Source: Gemmatimonadota bacterium
GTDB taxonomy: Bacteria; Gemmatimonadota; Gemmatimonadetes; Gemmatimonadales; GWC2-71-9
Assembly: GCA_016720805.1 (NCBI GenBank)
Contig: JADKJZ010000008.1
Span: 33,415 to 97,414 of the forward strand
Direction of reading: 5' to 3'
DNA: 64,000 nucleotides
Every line of letters begins with the position of its first letter. Within the stretch, counting starts at the first letter, position 1. The notes beneath the pieces were generated by a model. That model saw only the letters and a program-made list of their open reading frames with translations. It was not told where the DNA came from and made no database searches. This document shows, piece by piece, positions 48,692 through 58,146 of this stretch. The position numbers and the translations under genes were made by a program.

Positions 48692-48967
48692 ATGCCGCTG
48701 GTCCACCATCGCTGGAATCCGCAGTGCCCGGCGCGCGAGGCCACCGCGCACCACGCCGTCTGGCTTCGGGCCCGGATTGGCTCGGTGCTGATCGACTGGC
48801 CCGGCATCGCCCTCGACGCAGTCGACTGTTCGGCCGACGAGGTCACGCTTGCCGTGCGGGCGCGCGACGAGGCCACCGCGCGGGCATTCGCCCTGGCGGT
48901 GGAAGCGGAGCTTGGCCGAGCGATCGCGCGAAGGGGAGGGAGGTTGGGGATGATCGATGATCGATGA
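48692..48967 (+). CDS. Small protein of unknown function, stop codon inside a repeat array
   Basis: 91 residues from an ATG preceded by GGAG at good spacing. Codon use is GC-rich at third positions in this frame only. The middle (DEVTLAVRARDEATARAFALAVEAELG) has a strand-helix pattern. The last residues (GMIDDR) and the stop are encoded by a heptamer array, so the original C-terminus may have been altered by repeat insertion. No family recognised. Convergent with lptG. Confidence 0.5.
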   Translation: MPLVHHRWNPQCPAREATAHHAVWLRARIGSVLIDWPGIALDAVDCSADEVTLAVRARDEATARAFALAVEAELGRAIARRGGRLGMIDDR

Positions 48968-48995
48968 TCGATCATCGATGGTCGATCATCGATCG
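48949..48995. repeat. Heptamer repeat array between two convergent stop codons
   Basis: GATGATC three times, GATCATC, GATGGTC, GATCATC and a partial unit. It supplies the TGA of the small gene at 48692 and ends immediately before the minus-strand TAG of lptG at 48996-48998. Confidence 0.85.
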
Positions 48996-50090
48996 CTAGC
49001 TTCTCACCTTCCGCAACAACCCCAGCGCCAGCACCAGAAACACCCCGTTCATTGCCCACGCCGCCACGGTCGGATCGACGTAGTCCTTGCCGCCGATCGC
49101 CTTCATGATCTGGGTGCCGGTGAGGTAGACCAGGGTGGTGCCGAGGGCGATCGCGAGGCCGAGGGCGGCGCCGGCGCGCGGGTTGGTGACCGCGAGTGGC
49201 GCGCCGAAGAGTGCGACGATCAGGCAGGCGAAGGGCAGGGCGAACTTGAGCCGATAGTCGACGGCAAGCATCCCCGGCTTGGTGCCGCTCCGTTCGAGCA
49301 GGTCGAGGTAGTCGCGGAATTCGCCGATCCGCATCTCCTCGCCCTTCTTCCCTTCGTCGAGCAGCATCGTCGGCGTCTCGCGCATCGTCTTGAGCCGGAG
49401 CGAGGTGAAGCGCACCGTCTCGACGCGCTGGCCGCTGTCGCCCACCTGGTACATCGCGCCCTGGTGGAGCACCCAGAGCTGCCGACGCTTGCTCCAGCGA
49501 GCCGAGTCGGCGCTGATGATCCACCCCTCCGGTTGGCCGGGCGCGGCCTGCGGCGGGGTGAGCAGGACGCCGAGCATGACGCCCTCCTTCCGCTGCAGCT
49601 CGTGGATCGCGTAGGTCCAGCCGCTGGTCGAGATGAAGGCGAAGTTGTAGCGACCGAGCGCCGACGACGCATTGAGCCGCTCCTGGTGCAGCTCCTTCTG
49701 CCGCGACGACGAGGTGGCGGCCGCTTCCTGCAGCGCGAAGTTCGCCGGCACGGCGAGGGTGGCGAGGAGGAGCATCGGCAGGATCAGCCGCCAGAACGAC
49801 ACGCCGCCCGCCTTCACCGCGGTGAGCTCGCTGTAGCGCCCCATCCCGTTCAGCGTGAAGACCGTCGCGAAGAGGACCGCCGCCGGCAGCAGCGTGGTCA
49901 TCTGGTACGGCAGGAAGTAGAGCTCGCCGAGGAGGATGTCGGGGACCGGCACGCCCTTCCGGGTCAGCGGGCCGAAGCGCTCGGAGAGATTGATCAGCAC
50001 CGCGACGAGCGGAATGCCGATCGCCGAGAGGAGGAAGGTCCCCAGCCATTGCCGGAGGACGTATCGGTCGAGGGTGCCGAGCAGCTTCAC
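48996..50090 (-). CDS. lptG: LptG-type permease of the LPS export system
   Basis: 364 residues. Membrane component of the LptB2FG ABC transporter that extracts lipopolysaccharide from the inner membrane. Six helices split three and three around a periplasmic jelly-roll (about residues 115-270). Family landmarks include DRYVLRQWLGTFLL, ELTAVKAGGVSFWRL (the coupling helix facing LptB) and LPFACLIVALFGAPLAV. It overlaps lptF by four bases; lptB is not in the window. Confidence 0.9.
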   Translation of the reverse strand: MKLLGTLDRYVLRQWLGTFLLSAIGIPLVAVLINLSERFGPLTRKGVPVPDILLGELYFLPYQMTTLLPAAVLFATVFTLNGMGRYSELTAVKAGGVSFWRLILPMLLLATLAVPANFALQEAAATSSSRQKELHQERLNASSALGRYNFAFISTSGWTYAIHELQRKEGVMLGVLLTPPQAAPGQPEGWIISADSARWSKRRQLWVLHQGAMYQVGDSGQRVETVRFTSLRLKTMRETPTMLLDEGKKGEEMRIGEFRDYLDLLERSGTKPGMLAVDYRLKFALPFACLIVALFGAPLAVTNPRAGAALGLAIALGTTLVYLTGTQIMKAIGGKDYVDPTVAAWAMNGVFLVLALGLLRKVRS

Positions 50091-51994
50091 GCCGCCTCCG
50101 GTCGACGGCGACGGATCAGCGACTGCACCGCTTCGCCAATGGCCTGCAGGATGCCGCTGGTGCGGGACGTCCCCATCTCGCGGTTGGCCGATGCCACCAT
50201 CACCAGCCCGAGCAGGGTGAAGATCACCAGTGGCCCGTACATCGCCACGGCGGCCGAGATGTAGCCGACGTTGGCAAGGTTCTCGCCGCCGATCAGCAGG
50301 ACGTAGAATCCGAGGAAGATCAGCAGCGAGCCGCCGATGACGAGGCCGATGCCGCTGCGTGGATACTTGAGCGCGAGCGCCATCGCCACGAGCACGAAGC
50401 CGAAGGCCGAGAGCGGGATCGCGAACTTCTTGTGATACTCGACGGCGAACTCGCGGGTCGTCTTCAGGTTCCGTTCATCCTGGTATCGCGCGCTGTTGAC
50501 CTCGACGATGTTCGAGGCGAGCCCGGTGACCGGCGCGACTTCGGTCGGTGGCACGAGGAAGTCTTGCGGTGGCGCGGTCACGGTGGCCTGGCCCGCGCCG
50601 CTCAGATCCACAAGCGGTGCCGGCGCCCCGTCGACGGTTGCGGCGGCCGTGGGCGGCGTGACGATCGCGGCCGGCGGCACCGTCGCCGTCGTCTCGGCGG
50701 GCAGCGTTGCCGGCCGCGTCTTCAGCACCGGGGCGGTCACGGAATCCGCCGGCTTCGGGGGCGTGGAGTCCGGCTTCACCGCTGAGTCCGGCTTCGCCGC
50801 CGAGTCCGGCGTGACGCTTCCCGGCGCAGGCTGCCCCGGCAGGCGGTAGATCACGCCGGGAGGAGGCGTGGCCGGCGTGACCACGGTGCCTCCGGGAGCC
50901 GGCATGGCTGGCAGCGCAGGGCGGAAGCTGTCGACCGTCTTGGTGGTCTCCGCTGGTGCGGCCGGGGCAGCGGGTGGCAACACCGGCGGCGTGAGCGCCG
51001 TGTCGTTCTTCCCCAGAATCAGCCGCTCGAACCACCGCTCCACCGGCTGATATGCGGCGCAGCGGGTCGGCAGCGCCGGCATCTGGCGGATGGCGGGTGG
51101 CGGGAGTGCCGGCAACCCGGCCAAGCGGCGCAAGTCCCGGCGGGTGAGCACCTCGCGCTCGCTCTTTCCCTCCTTCCGGTACCAGGCCGCCGAGTCGATC
51201 CCCATCAACAGCTCGCAGCCGGTGAGTTCGCGGTCGCTGCGGTCCCACTGGTTCGAGCTGCGGGTCAACTGGTTGGCGACGCCGGGGACACGGACGCGGT
51301 TCACCGCGAAGGTCGTCCGCTCCAGCCGCCCCGGTTCGATCGACTTCACTTCGGTCGCCACGCCGTCGTACAGTGTCAGCACCAGGTCGGTGCCGTTCGG
51401 CGCCTCGCCCATCACGCCGCGCATCGCCCGGATGACCCGCGACCCCTGATAGGAGGAGAGGTCGTAGATGGTCACGTCCGTCAGCGCCCCGGAGACCGGG
51501 TCGATCTCCGCGGCGCGGAGGACGTACTGGTTCGGCAATGGGTTGAGCACCTGCGGACGCAGGGTGAGCGTCGGCAGCTTCTGGACGACGTCCTGTTGCA
51601 ACGTCGTGAAACGGGCGTTGCTTCGCGGAACGATCTGGTCGAACACCAGAAAGTTGATCATCGAGATGACGCAGGCGGCGATCAGCGCCGGGCGCGCCAT
51701 CCGCCAGACCGAGACGCCGTTGGCGTACATCGCGACCATCTCGAGATCGGCGGCGAGCTGGCCGTAGGCGTAGAGGGCCGAGGTCAGGACGGACATCGGC
51801 AGGGTCAGGGTCAGCAGGGCGGGGAGGGCGAGCAGGATTGCCTCGCCCATGACGGAAAAGGGGAGCCCCTTCCCGCCGAACCGGTCGATCAGGCTGTAGA
51901 GTTGGTTCAGCAACAGCATCCCCGTCAACGCCACGACCCCCCACCCGAACGGGGCGGCGAGGGAGCGCAGGATGTGACGCGAGAGGAGGCGCAT
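50087..51994 (-). CDS. lptF: LptF-type permease with long Pro/Ala/Thr-rich periplasmic insertion
   Basis: 635 residues, nearly twice the usual 360-400. The N-terminal three helices and coupling segment (LEMVAMYANGVSVWRMARP) and the C-terminal three helices (KFAIPLSAFGFVLVAMALAL onward) are ordinary LptF. Between the periplasmic jelly-roll and the last helices lies about 150 residues (335-485) rich in Pro, Ala, Thr and Val, with repeats of the type KPDSA. This linker has no evident globular fold. It forms the LptB2FG membrane part with lptG downstream. Divergent from the SprA gene. Confidence 0.88.
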   Translation of the reverse strand: MRLLSRHILRSLAAPFGWGVVALTGMLLLNQLYSLIDRFGGKGLPFSVMGEAILLALPALLTLTLPMSVLTSALYAYGQLAADLEMVAMYANGVSVWRMARPALIAACVISMINFLVFDQIVPRSNARFTTLQQDVVQKLPTLTLRPQVLNPLPNQYVLRAAEIDPVSGALTDVTIYDLSSYQGSRVIRAMRGVMGEAPNGTDLVLTLYDGVATEVKSIEPGRLERTTFAVNRVRVPGVANQLTRSSNQWDRSDRELTGCELLMGIDSAAWYRKEGKSEREVLTRRDLRRLAGLPALPPPAIRQMPALPTRCAAYQPVERWFERLILGKNDTALTPPVLPPAAPAAPAETTKTVDSFRPALPAMPAPGGTVVTPATPPPGVIYRLPGQPAPGSVTPDSAAKPDSAVKPDSTPPKPADSVTAPVLKTRPATLPAETTATVPPAAIVTPPTAAATVDGAPAPLVDLSGAGQATVTAPPQDFLVPPTEVAPVTGLASNIVEVNSARYQDERNLKTTREFAVEYHKKFAIPLSAFGFVLVAMALALKYPRSGIGLVIGGSLLIFLGFYVLLIGGENLANVGYISAAVAMYGPLVIFTLLGLVMVASANREMGTSRTSGILQAIGEAVQSLIRRRRPEAA

Positions 51995-52086
51995 GCGGAT
52001 GTCGTGGGCGTGGTTGTGGCGCCCCGCCGGAGGGGCGTAGTTTTCTGGCCGGTCTCCAAGCTAATCGCTCAGTCCCCCCATTCGCG

Positions 52087-55000
52087 GTGCCACCCACGCC
52101 GATCGCGCTGCTTACGCTGCTGGCCCTGCTGCCGATTGCCCTGGCAGCGCAGGAGCCGGCCCCGACCCTCCCCGCCGTCGCCGCGGACACCGTCCGGCAG
52201 CCGCTGACCTTTCGCGTGCCGCCGGCCAACGTCCTCGACACGCTGGTGCGCGCCTCGGTGCTGCGGGCGCCCTGGGTGGTGCCCGGCAGCCTGACGCCGT
52301 GGTCGATGCGCGCCACCTTCGACTCGACGCTCGCGGCACGGCTCGCGGTTCGGTCGCGCCAGGCGGCCACCGAACGGCTCCTCGCCGCGCTGCAGACGCG
52401 TGACAGCACCGGCCGGCTCGCGGACGATCGCGGATTGTTCGGGCTCCGGCGGCAAGTCGCCGACATCACCTTCGACGGGCAGCTGCGCCTCGAAGTGGCC
52501 ACGTCGCGGCAGCGGAACCTCGCCTGCACGCCATTGCTGCTGAACGACCCGCTGTCGGGATGTCGCGGCGGATTCACGGCGCCGAAGATCGACAACATCC
52601 TGAACTTCGAGGCGCGCGGGGCCATCGGCCAGCGCTTCTTCCTCGACTTCAACCTCGACACGCAGGCCGACTACGGCAGCAACAAGAACGTCATCCGCGC
52701 CTGGTACCAGGGCCTCCCGGATGAAGTCGTCAAGCGGATCGAGGTCGGCACCACGACCTTCCGGGCGCCGCGGTCGCGCTACCTCACCGCCGGGATTCCG
52801 TCGAACAACTTCGGCGTCAACGCCACCTTCGAAGTCGGGCCGCTCGAGTTGCAGGCGATCGCCGCGACCCAGAAGGGGAGCAACGTCGCCGACCGCACCT
52901 ACACGATCGGCAGCGAGACGGTGCAGCCGCAGGATCGCAAGACGCGCGACCTCGACTTCGAGGGTGGCCGGTTCTTCTGGACCGTCGATCCCCGCACCCT
53001 GCCGGGGTGGCCGGCGGTCGACATCCTGAACGTCGACAACTTGACGATCCCCCCGGCCGAACGGCCCGTCGAGCTGCGTGTCTATCAGTACGTCCCCACC
53101 ACGCTGGGCGAGGGCGGACAGTACGACGGCATCACCGCCACCGCCCTCAATGGCAGCGAGCAGGCGGGACCCTTCCGCTGGAAGCCGCTGGTCGCCGGCA
53201 AGGATTTCTGGGCCGATCCCTCGGGGCTCTGGTTCGTGCTCGCGTCGCGCATCGGGCCGAGCGACTTCCTCGCGGTCTCCTATCGCACCGCCAATGGCGG
53301 CACCGTCGGTACCTTCCCGTCCGACGACAATCCGGCACGGGGCGACCAGCTGCTGCTGGTGAGCGCGCCCAACCGGACGGTGGCCTCGCCGGTCTTCTTT
53401 CACGCCATGCGGCAGATCTATCGCGTCGCCGGTGGCGACCTCGTCCGCAATTCCACCAAGGCGGCCCTGACCGTCTCGCGGTCGGAGCGGCCGATCGGCG
53501 GCACCGGGACCTACCTCGCGCTGCTCGGCATGGCGTTCCCGACCGATCAGGCACTGCTCGACACCGACAACCGTCTCTTCCCGCGACTGCGCGATCCCGG
53601 CGCGGATCAGGTGATTCGCGACGTCTTCATGGTGTTCCCGAGCGCGCAGCCGTTCGCCGACCCTCGACTCACCACGTCGGAGCGCAATGACTCGCTCTAC
53701 CGCACCCCCGAGTATCTCCTCTACTCGCAGGGCCCGCCGTCGAAGTTCGAGGTGCGGCTGCAGTACGACGCGCGCGGCGGCGAGGATCGCGGCTCGCTGA
53801 TGCTCGGGGCGGTGCAGTTGCGCGAGGAGAGTGAGGAGTTGACGGTCGACGGCCGCACCCTCAAGCGCGGCGTCGACTACAGCATCGAGTATCTGACCGG
53901 CAAGGTCACCTTCCTCAATCCCGACGCGCTCTTCGGGTCGCGGCAGTCCACCGTGACGGCGCGCTTCGAGGAGCGGGCCTTCTTCGCCGTGGCCCCGACG
54001 ACCATCGCCGGGCTGACCGCCAAGTGGCAGGTCGGTCGCTTCGGCACCGTGGAGGCCCTGGGCCTCTATCAGGCCGAGGCCACCGCGTACAACCGTCCGC
54101 CGCTCGGCTTCGAACCGACCGCCTCGCTGATCGGTGGCGCCGTCGCCGACTTCCGCTTCAGCGTCCCCGCGGTGAGCCGTTTCATGAACCGGCTCACGCG
54201 GCGGAACGGCACTGCCCCGTCCGCGCTCTCGCTCACCGCGGAACTCGCCTTCTCGCGGCCCGATCCGAATCGCTCGGGCGAGGCGTTCCTCGAGGAGTTC
54301 GAGAACGACGGCGCCCGGCAACTCCTGTTGAACGAGTTGGCGTGGATCCCGGGCTCGCGACCGAAGAGCACCGCCGGCCTCGACGACCTCGGGCTCGGGT
54401 CGTCGTTCGACCTTGCCGACGCGGTGCAGGTCGTCTGGCAGAATCTGATTCCCGACGGGAAGAACGGCGCCGTCCAGATCGCGCCGCAGGACATCGATTC
54501 GCTGATCGCGACGACCTCGAGCCGCGTGCAAGCGATCGAGACGGTCTTGTACATGACGCTGCACGCCGACACGGCCGGCGGGCAGGTCGACAGGTCGAAC
54601 AAGTCGCACTGGAGCCAGCCGCGCCGTGACTTCCGGCCGCGCTGGCGGACGCTGACGACGTCGCTCTCGCCCACGGGGCTCGACATCTCGCGCAACGAGG
54701 CGCTGGAGTTCTGGGTGTACGAGGGCGAGACCCGCCCGACGCGGACCTCGGGGATGCGACTGGTGCTCGACTTCGGCAACGTGAGCGAGGACGCCGTCTC
54801 GATGGCGCCCGAGAGTTTCACCGTCACCGGCAGCGACACCACCTTCGTCGGGCGACAGTACGTCGGCGTGGGCAAGCTCAACACCGAACGCTCACCGTTC
54901 GGCTCGTTCAACGCACGCACCGACGACATCGGCATCCTGGGCGACCGCCCCGACACGCTGCGCGGTCCCGGCGGCGAGGTGGTCGAGAAGCTCGCGCTCT

Positions 55001-58000
55001 GCTCGCAGCGGCTTTCGAGCGACGTCGCCCTCTATCCCTGGGGTGACCTCGGCGCGCGCTGCTCCAACGGCAACGGCGGCCTCGACGGCGAGGACCTCGA
55101 CGACGACCTCGTCCTCGACGCGCTCGGCGCCAACGACAACGTCTATCGCTTCGTGGTCGATCTGGCGGACCCGAAGTATGCGGTGCGCGACCGAACCGTC
55201 GTCGACGCCGCCGGCCGTCCGGCACACTGGACGCTCTACCGGATTCCGCTGCGGACCCCGGATGCCACCATCGGCTCGCCGGACCTGCGGCTCGTGAAGC
55301 AGTTGCGGATCGGCTTCATCACGCCACCCGATCAGGGGCTCGCCGATCCGGTGGTGCGCTTCGGGTTGGCGCGGATGCGCCTCACCGGCGCGCCGTGGAT
55401 CCGTCGCAGCGATCGTCCGGTCGCCAACCTGGCCGGCGCCACCGCCGAGCCGCGGGGCGAAGTGCTGGTCTCGTCCATCTCGACCGAGAACATCGAACTC
55501 GGCTACGTCTCGCCGCCGGGCGTGCGCAACGGGCCGAGCACGATCACCGCGAATGCCGGGTCGACGGTGCAGCAGGTCAACGAGAAGTCGCTGCGCATCA
55601 TTGCCCGTGACCTGCGCCTCGGCGAGCGTGCCGAGGCCTATACGCGCCTGCCGGCCGGCTCGCAGACCTTGCAGGCGTATCGCGAGTTGCGGGTCTGGTT
55701 CCGCGGTCGGGGCCCGGGGTGGGAGAATGGCCAGTTGCAGGCCTTCGTGAAGGTCGGCACCGACGCCTCGAACTTCTATCTCTTCCGCGCGCCGGCGCGC
55801 ACCACGACGTGGGATCCCGAGGCGGTCGTCGATCTCGAGCGGTGGCGGACGCTGCGGGCTGAACTCGAGCAACGCGTCCTCAGCAACGAGGCGCCGAGCG
55901 GGGCCGCCGAGTGCGGTGGCGATCCGACGGCCTACGTGATCTGCGACGGGCCGTATCTGGTGCACATCCGCGACCCGCGCGTCTCGCCGCCGAACCTGAG
56001 TGCCATCCAGGAGCTGAGCACCGGCTTCTATCGCACGATCGCGGGGACGCCGATCGCCGAGACGGAACTGTGGGTCGATGACATCCGCATTGCCAAGCCG
56101 GTGGCGGAGACCGGCGTGGCCGCGGCGCTCGGCGCCCATCTCGAGGCGAGTGATGTGGCGACGGTCGACCTCGCCTACACGCACGTCGACGGCCGTTTCC
56201 GCCAGATCGGCCAGACGCCGAGCTATCGCACCGTCGGCGGAATGTCGGCCTTGGCGACGCTGCAGCTCGACCGCTTCCTCCCGCCGAGCTTCGGTCTGGC
56301 GATGCCGTTCCAGATCAACCACTCGTCCGGACGCGTCGACCCCCAGCTGCTCACCGGCACCGACATTCCGGGCGCGGCGCTCCAGGGGCTGCGCCGTCCC
56401 CGGAACAGCATCACTTCATGGAACCTGAACGTCCGCCGGATGGCGCCCTCCGCGACGTCGCGGACCATGCGCCTCCTGCTCGACCCGCTGGCCTTCTCGG
56501 CGGCGCGGACCGGTGCGTCGACCGTGAACGAATTGAGCGACGCCTCGTCGTCGCTCTGGAACGTCTCGCTCGGCTACTTCCTCTCGACCCCGGCGCGCGG
56601 TCGGTCGTTGGGCCTCGGCGGGCTGCCACGACGGCTGCCGAAGTGGCTGGCCCAGAGCGAGGCCGTGCAGGGCGTCGCCAACGGCCGGATCGCCCCGTGG
56701 CCGACCTCGGTGCGCTTCGGCTCGACGCTGTCGCGCGCGGTGAGCGACTTCACCTCGTACAGCGTCCCGCTTGAGCGGGCCAGCGACACGCTGCTCCGCC
56801 CGGTCACCGCGATCCAGCACCTGTGGCGCAACGATGCCGGCATCGGCTGGCAGCCGATCGGCATGCTGTCGGTCAACGGCAATTGGCAGAGCACCCGGGA
56901 TCTGCGCCACTACGATGACTCCACTTCCCTGGGCCGACTGGCGGGCGCCTCGCGCCGCGAGTTCGCCGGGATGGATGTCGGGGTCGAGCGCGATCGGGTG
57001 ATTTCCAGCGCGATCAATCTGACGCCGCGATTCACGAGCTGGTTGCGGCCGCGAGTCGGGACCTCCTCCAGTTTCCTGCTCTCGCGCTCGCTGACGTCGC
57101 GCAATCCGGTGCGCGTCCTTGGCGACACCGCCGGGGCGTACATCCTTCCGCAGACCGTCAACAACTCGCGTACCATGGAGCTCGGCCTCTCGGTCGATCC
57201 ATCGATGCTCGCCCGGCGCCTCCTCGGCGACAGCAGTCGCGCCTCGCGCTGGTTCGGGCAGTTGCGTCCCATCGAGTTCTCCCGTCGTCGGACCCGGCAG
57301 TCGACCTTCGACCTGGCGACCTTCGATCCTGGCATGGACTACCAGCTCGCGCTCGGCGGCTTCAACGACTTCCTCACCCGCAACGGCACCCGCGCCACCG
57401 GCGCGCTGGACGCGCTCGAGATCACGGCCACCAGCACGCTCGATTTCCCGCTGGGCTTGTCGGCCACGCTGCAGTTTGCCCGGTCGGAAAGCGACCGCTA
57501 TCAGCGGCTGCAGACGGCCGGCTTCCTGGTGACCTCGGCACGCACGACCGAGTGGCCGAGCGGGACGTTCACCTTCACGCGCCCGATGTCACGGGGACCG
57601 CTGCTGCTGGTCACCGCCAGCACCAACATCCGCAAGCAGACGGCCGACGCGAGGAATCCACTGCTGACCGGGGCTGGCAGCACCCGCATTTATACCTCGT
57701 CGACCTCGCTCGACCCCAACATCACGCTGACGTTCCGGGGCAGCCTCGTGGTGGTCGGACGGAGCAGCAACGAGAAGGGCATCACCGAATCGAACGGCAA
57801 CATCACGCGGCAGACCAACCATCGGCACACCGGACGGGTCGACTGGACCGTGGCGCTGCCGGCGAAGCTGTCGCAGCTGCGCAAGCCGCTGCGCAGTTCA
57901 CTCACGGTGACGCGCCTCAACAATGTCTCCTGCCTGGCGCGGACCGACGAGGAGTGTACGCCGTACTCCGACATTCGTCAGTGGGAGGTGCGCGGCGGCC

Positions 58001-58146
58001 TGAGCACCGACATCCGGGGCAGCATCCAGACCGGTCTCAACGTCGGGTGGACGCTCAACGATGTCCGCCACCTCCAGCGCAAGAGTTCGAATCTCGCGCT
58101 CTCGCTCTTTTTCAGCATGCCACTTTCTTCTCTGGACTTCCAATGA
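52087..58146 (+). CDS. SprA/Sov homologue (giant outer-membrane translocon-type protein)
   Basis: 2,019 residues from the GTG at 52087; signal to LALAA, then QEPAP. In Bacteroidetes, SprA is the outer-membrane pore of type IX secretion. Several SprA landmarks are visible: YGSNKNVIRAWYQGLPDEVV with KRIEVGTTTFRAP, then FGVNATFEVGPLELQAIAA (about residues 195-260); FLEEFENDGARQLLLNELAW (about 735); LEFWVYEGETRP (about 870); and a barrel-like C-terminus. No other type IX core gene (GldKLMN, PorU) is present. It overlaps the glutaminyl-cyclase-like gene by four bases, so the two are co-translated. Confidence 0.88.
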   Translation: MPPTPIALLTLLALLPIALAAQEPAPTLPAVAADTVRQPLTFRVPPANVLDTLVRASVLRAPWVVPGSLTPWSMRATFDSTLAARLAVRSRQAATERLLAALQTRDSTGRLADDRGLFGLRRQVADITFDGQLRLEVATSRQRNLACTPLLLNDPLSGCRGGFTAPKIDNILNFEARGAIGQRFFLDFNLDTQADYGSNKNVIRAWYQGLPDEVVKRIEVGTTTFRAPRSRYLTAGIPSNNFGVNATFEVGPLELQAIAATQKGSNVADRTYTIGSETVQPQDRKTRDLDFEGGRFFWTVDPRTLPGWPAVDILNVDNLTIPPAERPVELRVYQYVPTTLGEGGQYDGITATALNGSEQAGPFRWKPLVAGKDFWADPSGLWFVLASRIGPSDFLAVSYRTANGGTVGTFPSDDNPARGDQLLLVSAPNRTVASPVFFHAMRQIYRVAGGDLVRNSTKAALTVSRSERPIGGTGTYLALLGMAFPTDQALLDTDNRLFPRLRDPGADQVIRDVFMVFPSAQPFADPRLTTSERNDSLYRTPEYLLYSQGPPSKFEVRLQYDARGGEDRGSLMLGAVQLREESEELTVDGRTLKRGVDYSIEYLTGKVTFLNPDALFGSRQSTVTARFEERAFFAVAPTTIAGLTAKWQVGRFGTVEALGLYQAEATAYNRPPLGFEPTASLIGGAVADFRFSVPAVSRFMNRLTRRNGTAPSALSLTAELAFSRPDPNRSGEAFLEEFENDGARQLLLNELAWIPGSRPKSTAGLDDLGLGSSFDLADAVQVVWQNLIPDGKNGAVQIAPQDIDSLIATTSSRVQAIETVLYMTLHADTAGGQVDRSNKSHWSQPRRDFRPRWRTLTTSLSPTGLDISRNEALEFWVYEGETRPTRTSGMRLVLDFGNVSEDAVSMAPESFTVTGSDTTFVGRQYVGVGKLNTERSPFGSFNARTDDIGILGDRPDTLRGPGGEVVEKLALCSQRLSSDVALYPWGDLGARCSNGNGGLDGEDLDDDLVLDALGANDNVYRFVVDLADPKYAVRDRTVVDAAGRPAHWTLYRIPLRTPDATIGSPDLRLVKQLRIGFITPPDQGLADPVVRFGLARMRLTGAPWIRRSDRPVANLAGATAEPRGEVLVSSISTENIELGYVSPPGVRNGPSTITANAGSTVQQVNEKSLRIIARDLRLGERAEAYTRLPAGSQTLQAYRELRVWFRGRGPGWENGQLQAFVKVGTDASNFYLFRAPARTTTWDPEAVVDLERWRTLRAELEQRVLSNEAPSGAAECGGDPTAYVICDGPYLVHIRDPRVSPPNLSAIQELSTGFYRTIAGTPIAETELWVDDIRIAKPVAETGVAAALGAHLEASDVATVDLAYTHVDGRFRQIGQTPSYRTVGGMSALATLQLDRFLPPSFGLAMPFQINHSSGRVDPQLLTGTDIPGAALQGLRRPRNSITSWNLNVRRMAPSATSRTMRLLLDPLAFSAARTGASTVNELSDASSSLWNVSLGYFLSTPARGRSLGLGGLPRRLPKWLAQSEAVQGVANGRIAPWPTSVRFGSTLSRAVSDFTSYSVPLERASDTLLRPVTAIQHLWRNDAGIGWQPIGMLSVNGNWQSTRDLRHYDDSTSLGRLAGASRREFAGMDVGVERDRVISSAINLTPRFTSWLRPRVGTSSSFLLSRSLTSRNPVRVLGDTAGAYILPQTVNNSRTMELGLSVDPSMLARRLLGDSSRASRWFGQLRPIEFSRRRTRQSTFDLATFDPGMDYQLALGGFNDFLTRNGTRATGALDALEITATSTLDFPLGLSATLQFARSESDRYQRLQTAGFLVTSARTTEWPSGTFTFTRPMSRGPLLLVTASTNIRKQTADARNPLLTGAGSTRIYTSSTSLDPNITLTFRGSLVVVGRSSNEKGITESNGNITRQTNHRHTGRVDWTVALPAKLSQLRKPLRSSLTVTRLNNVSCLARTDEECTPYSDIRQWEVRGGLSTDIRGSIQTGLNVGWTLNDVRHLQRKSSNLALSLFFSMPLSSLDFQ

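Noticed and set aside
52087..58146. A complete type IX secretion system
   Set aside because: Only SprA-like, PorV-like and FlgD-tail proteins are visible. Core motor and attachment genes are not in the window, so the system is not claimed.
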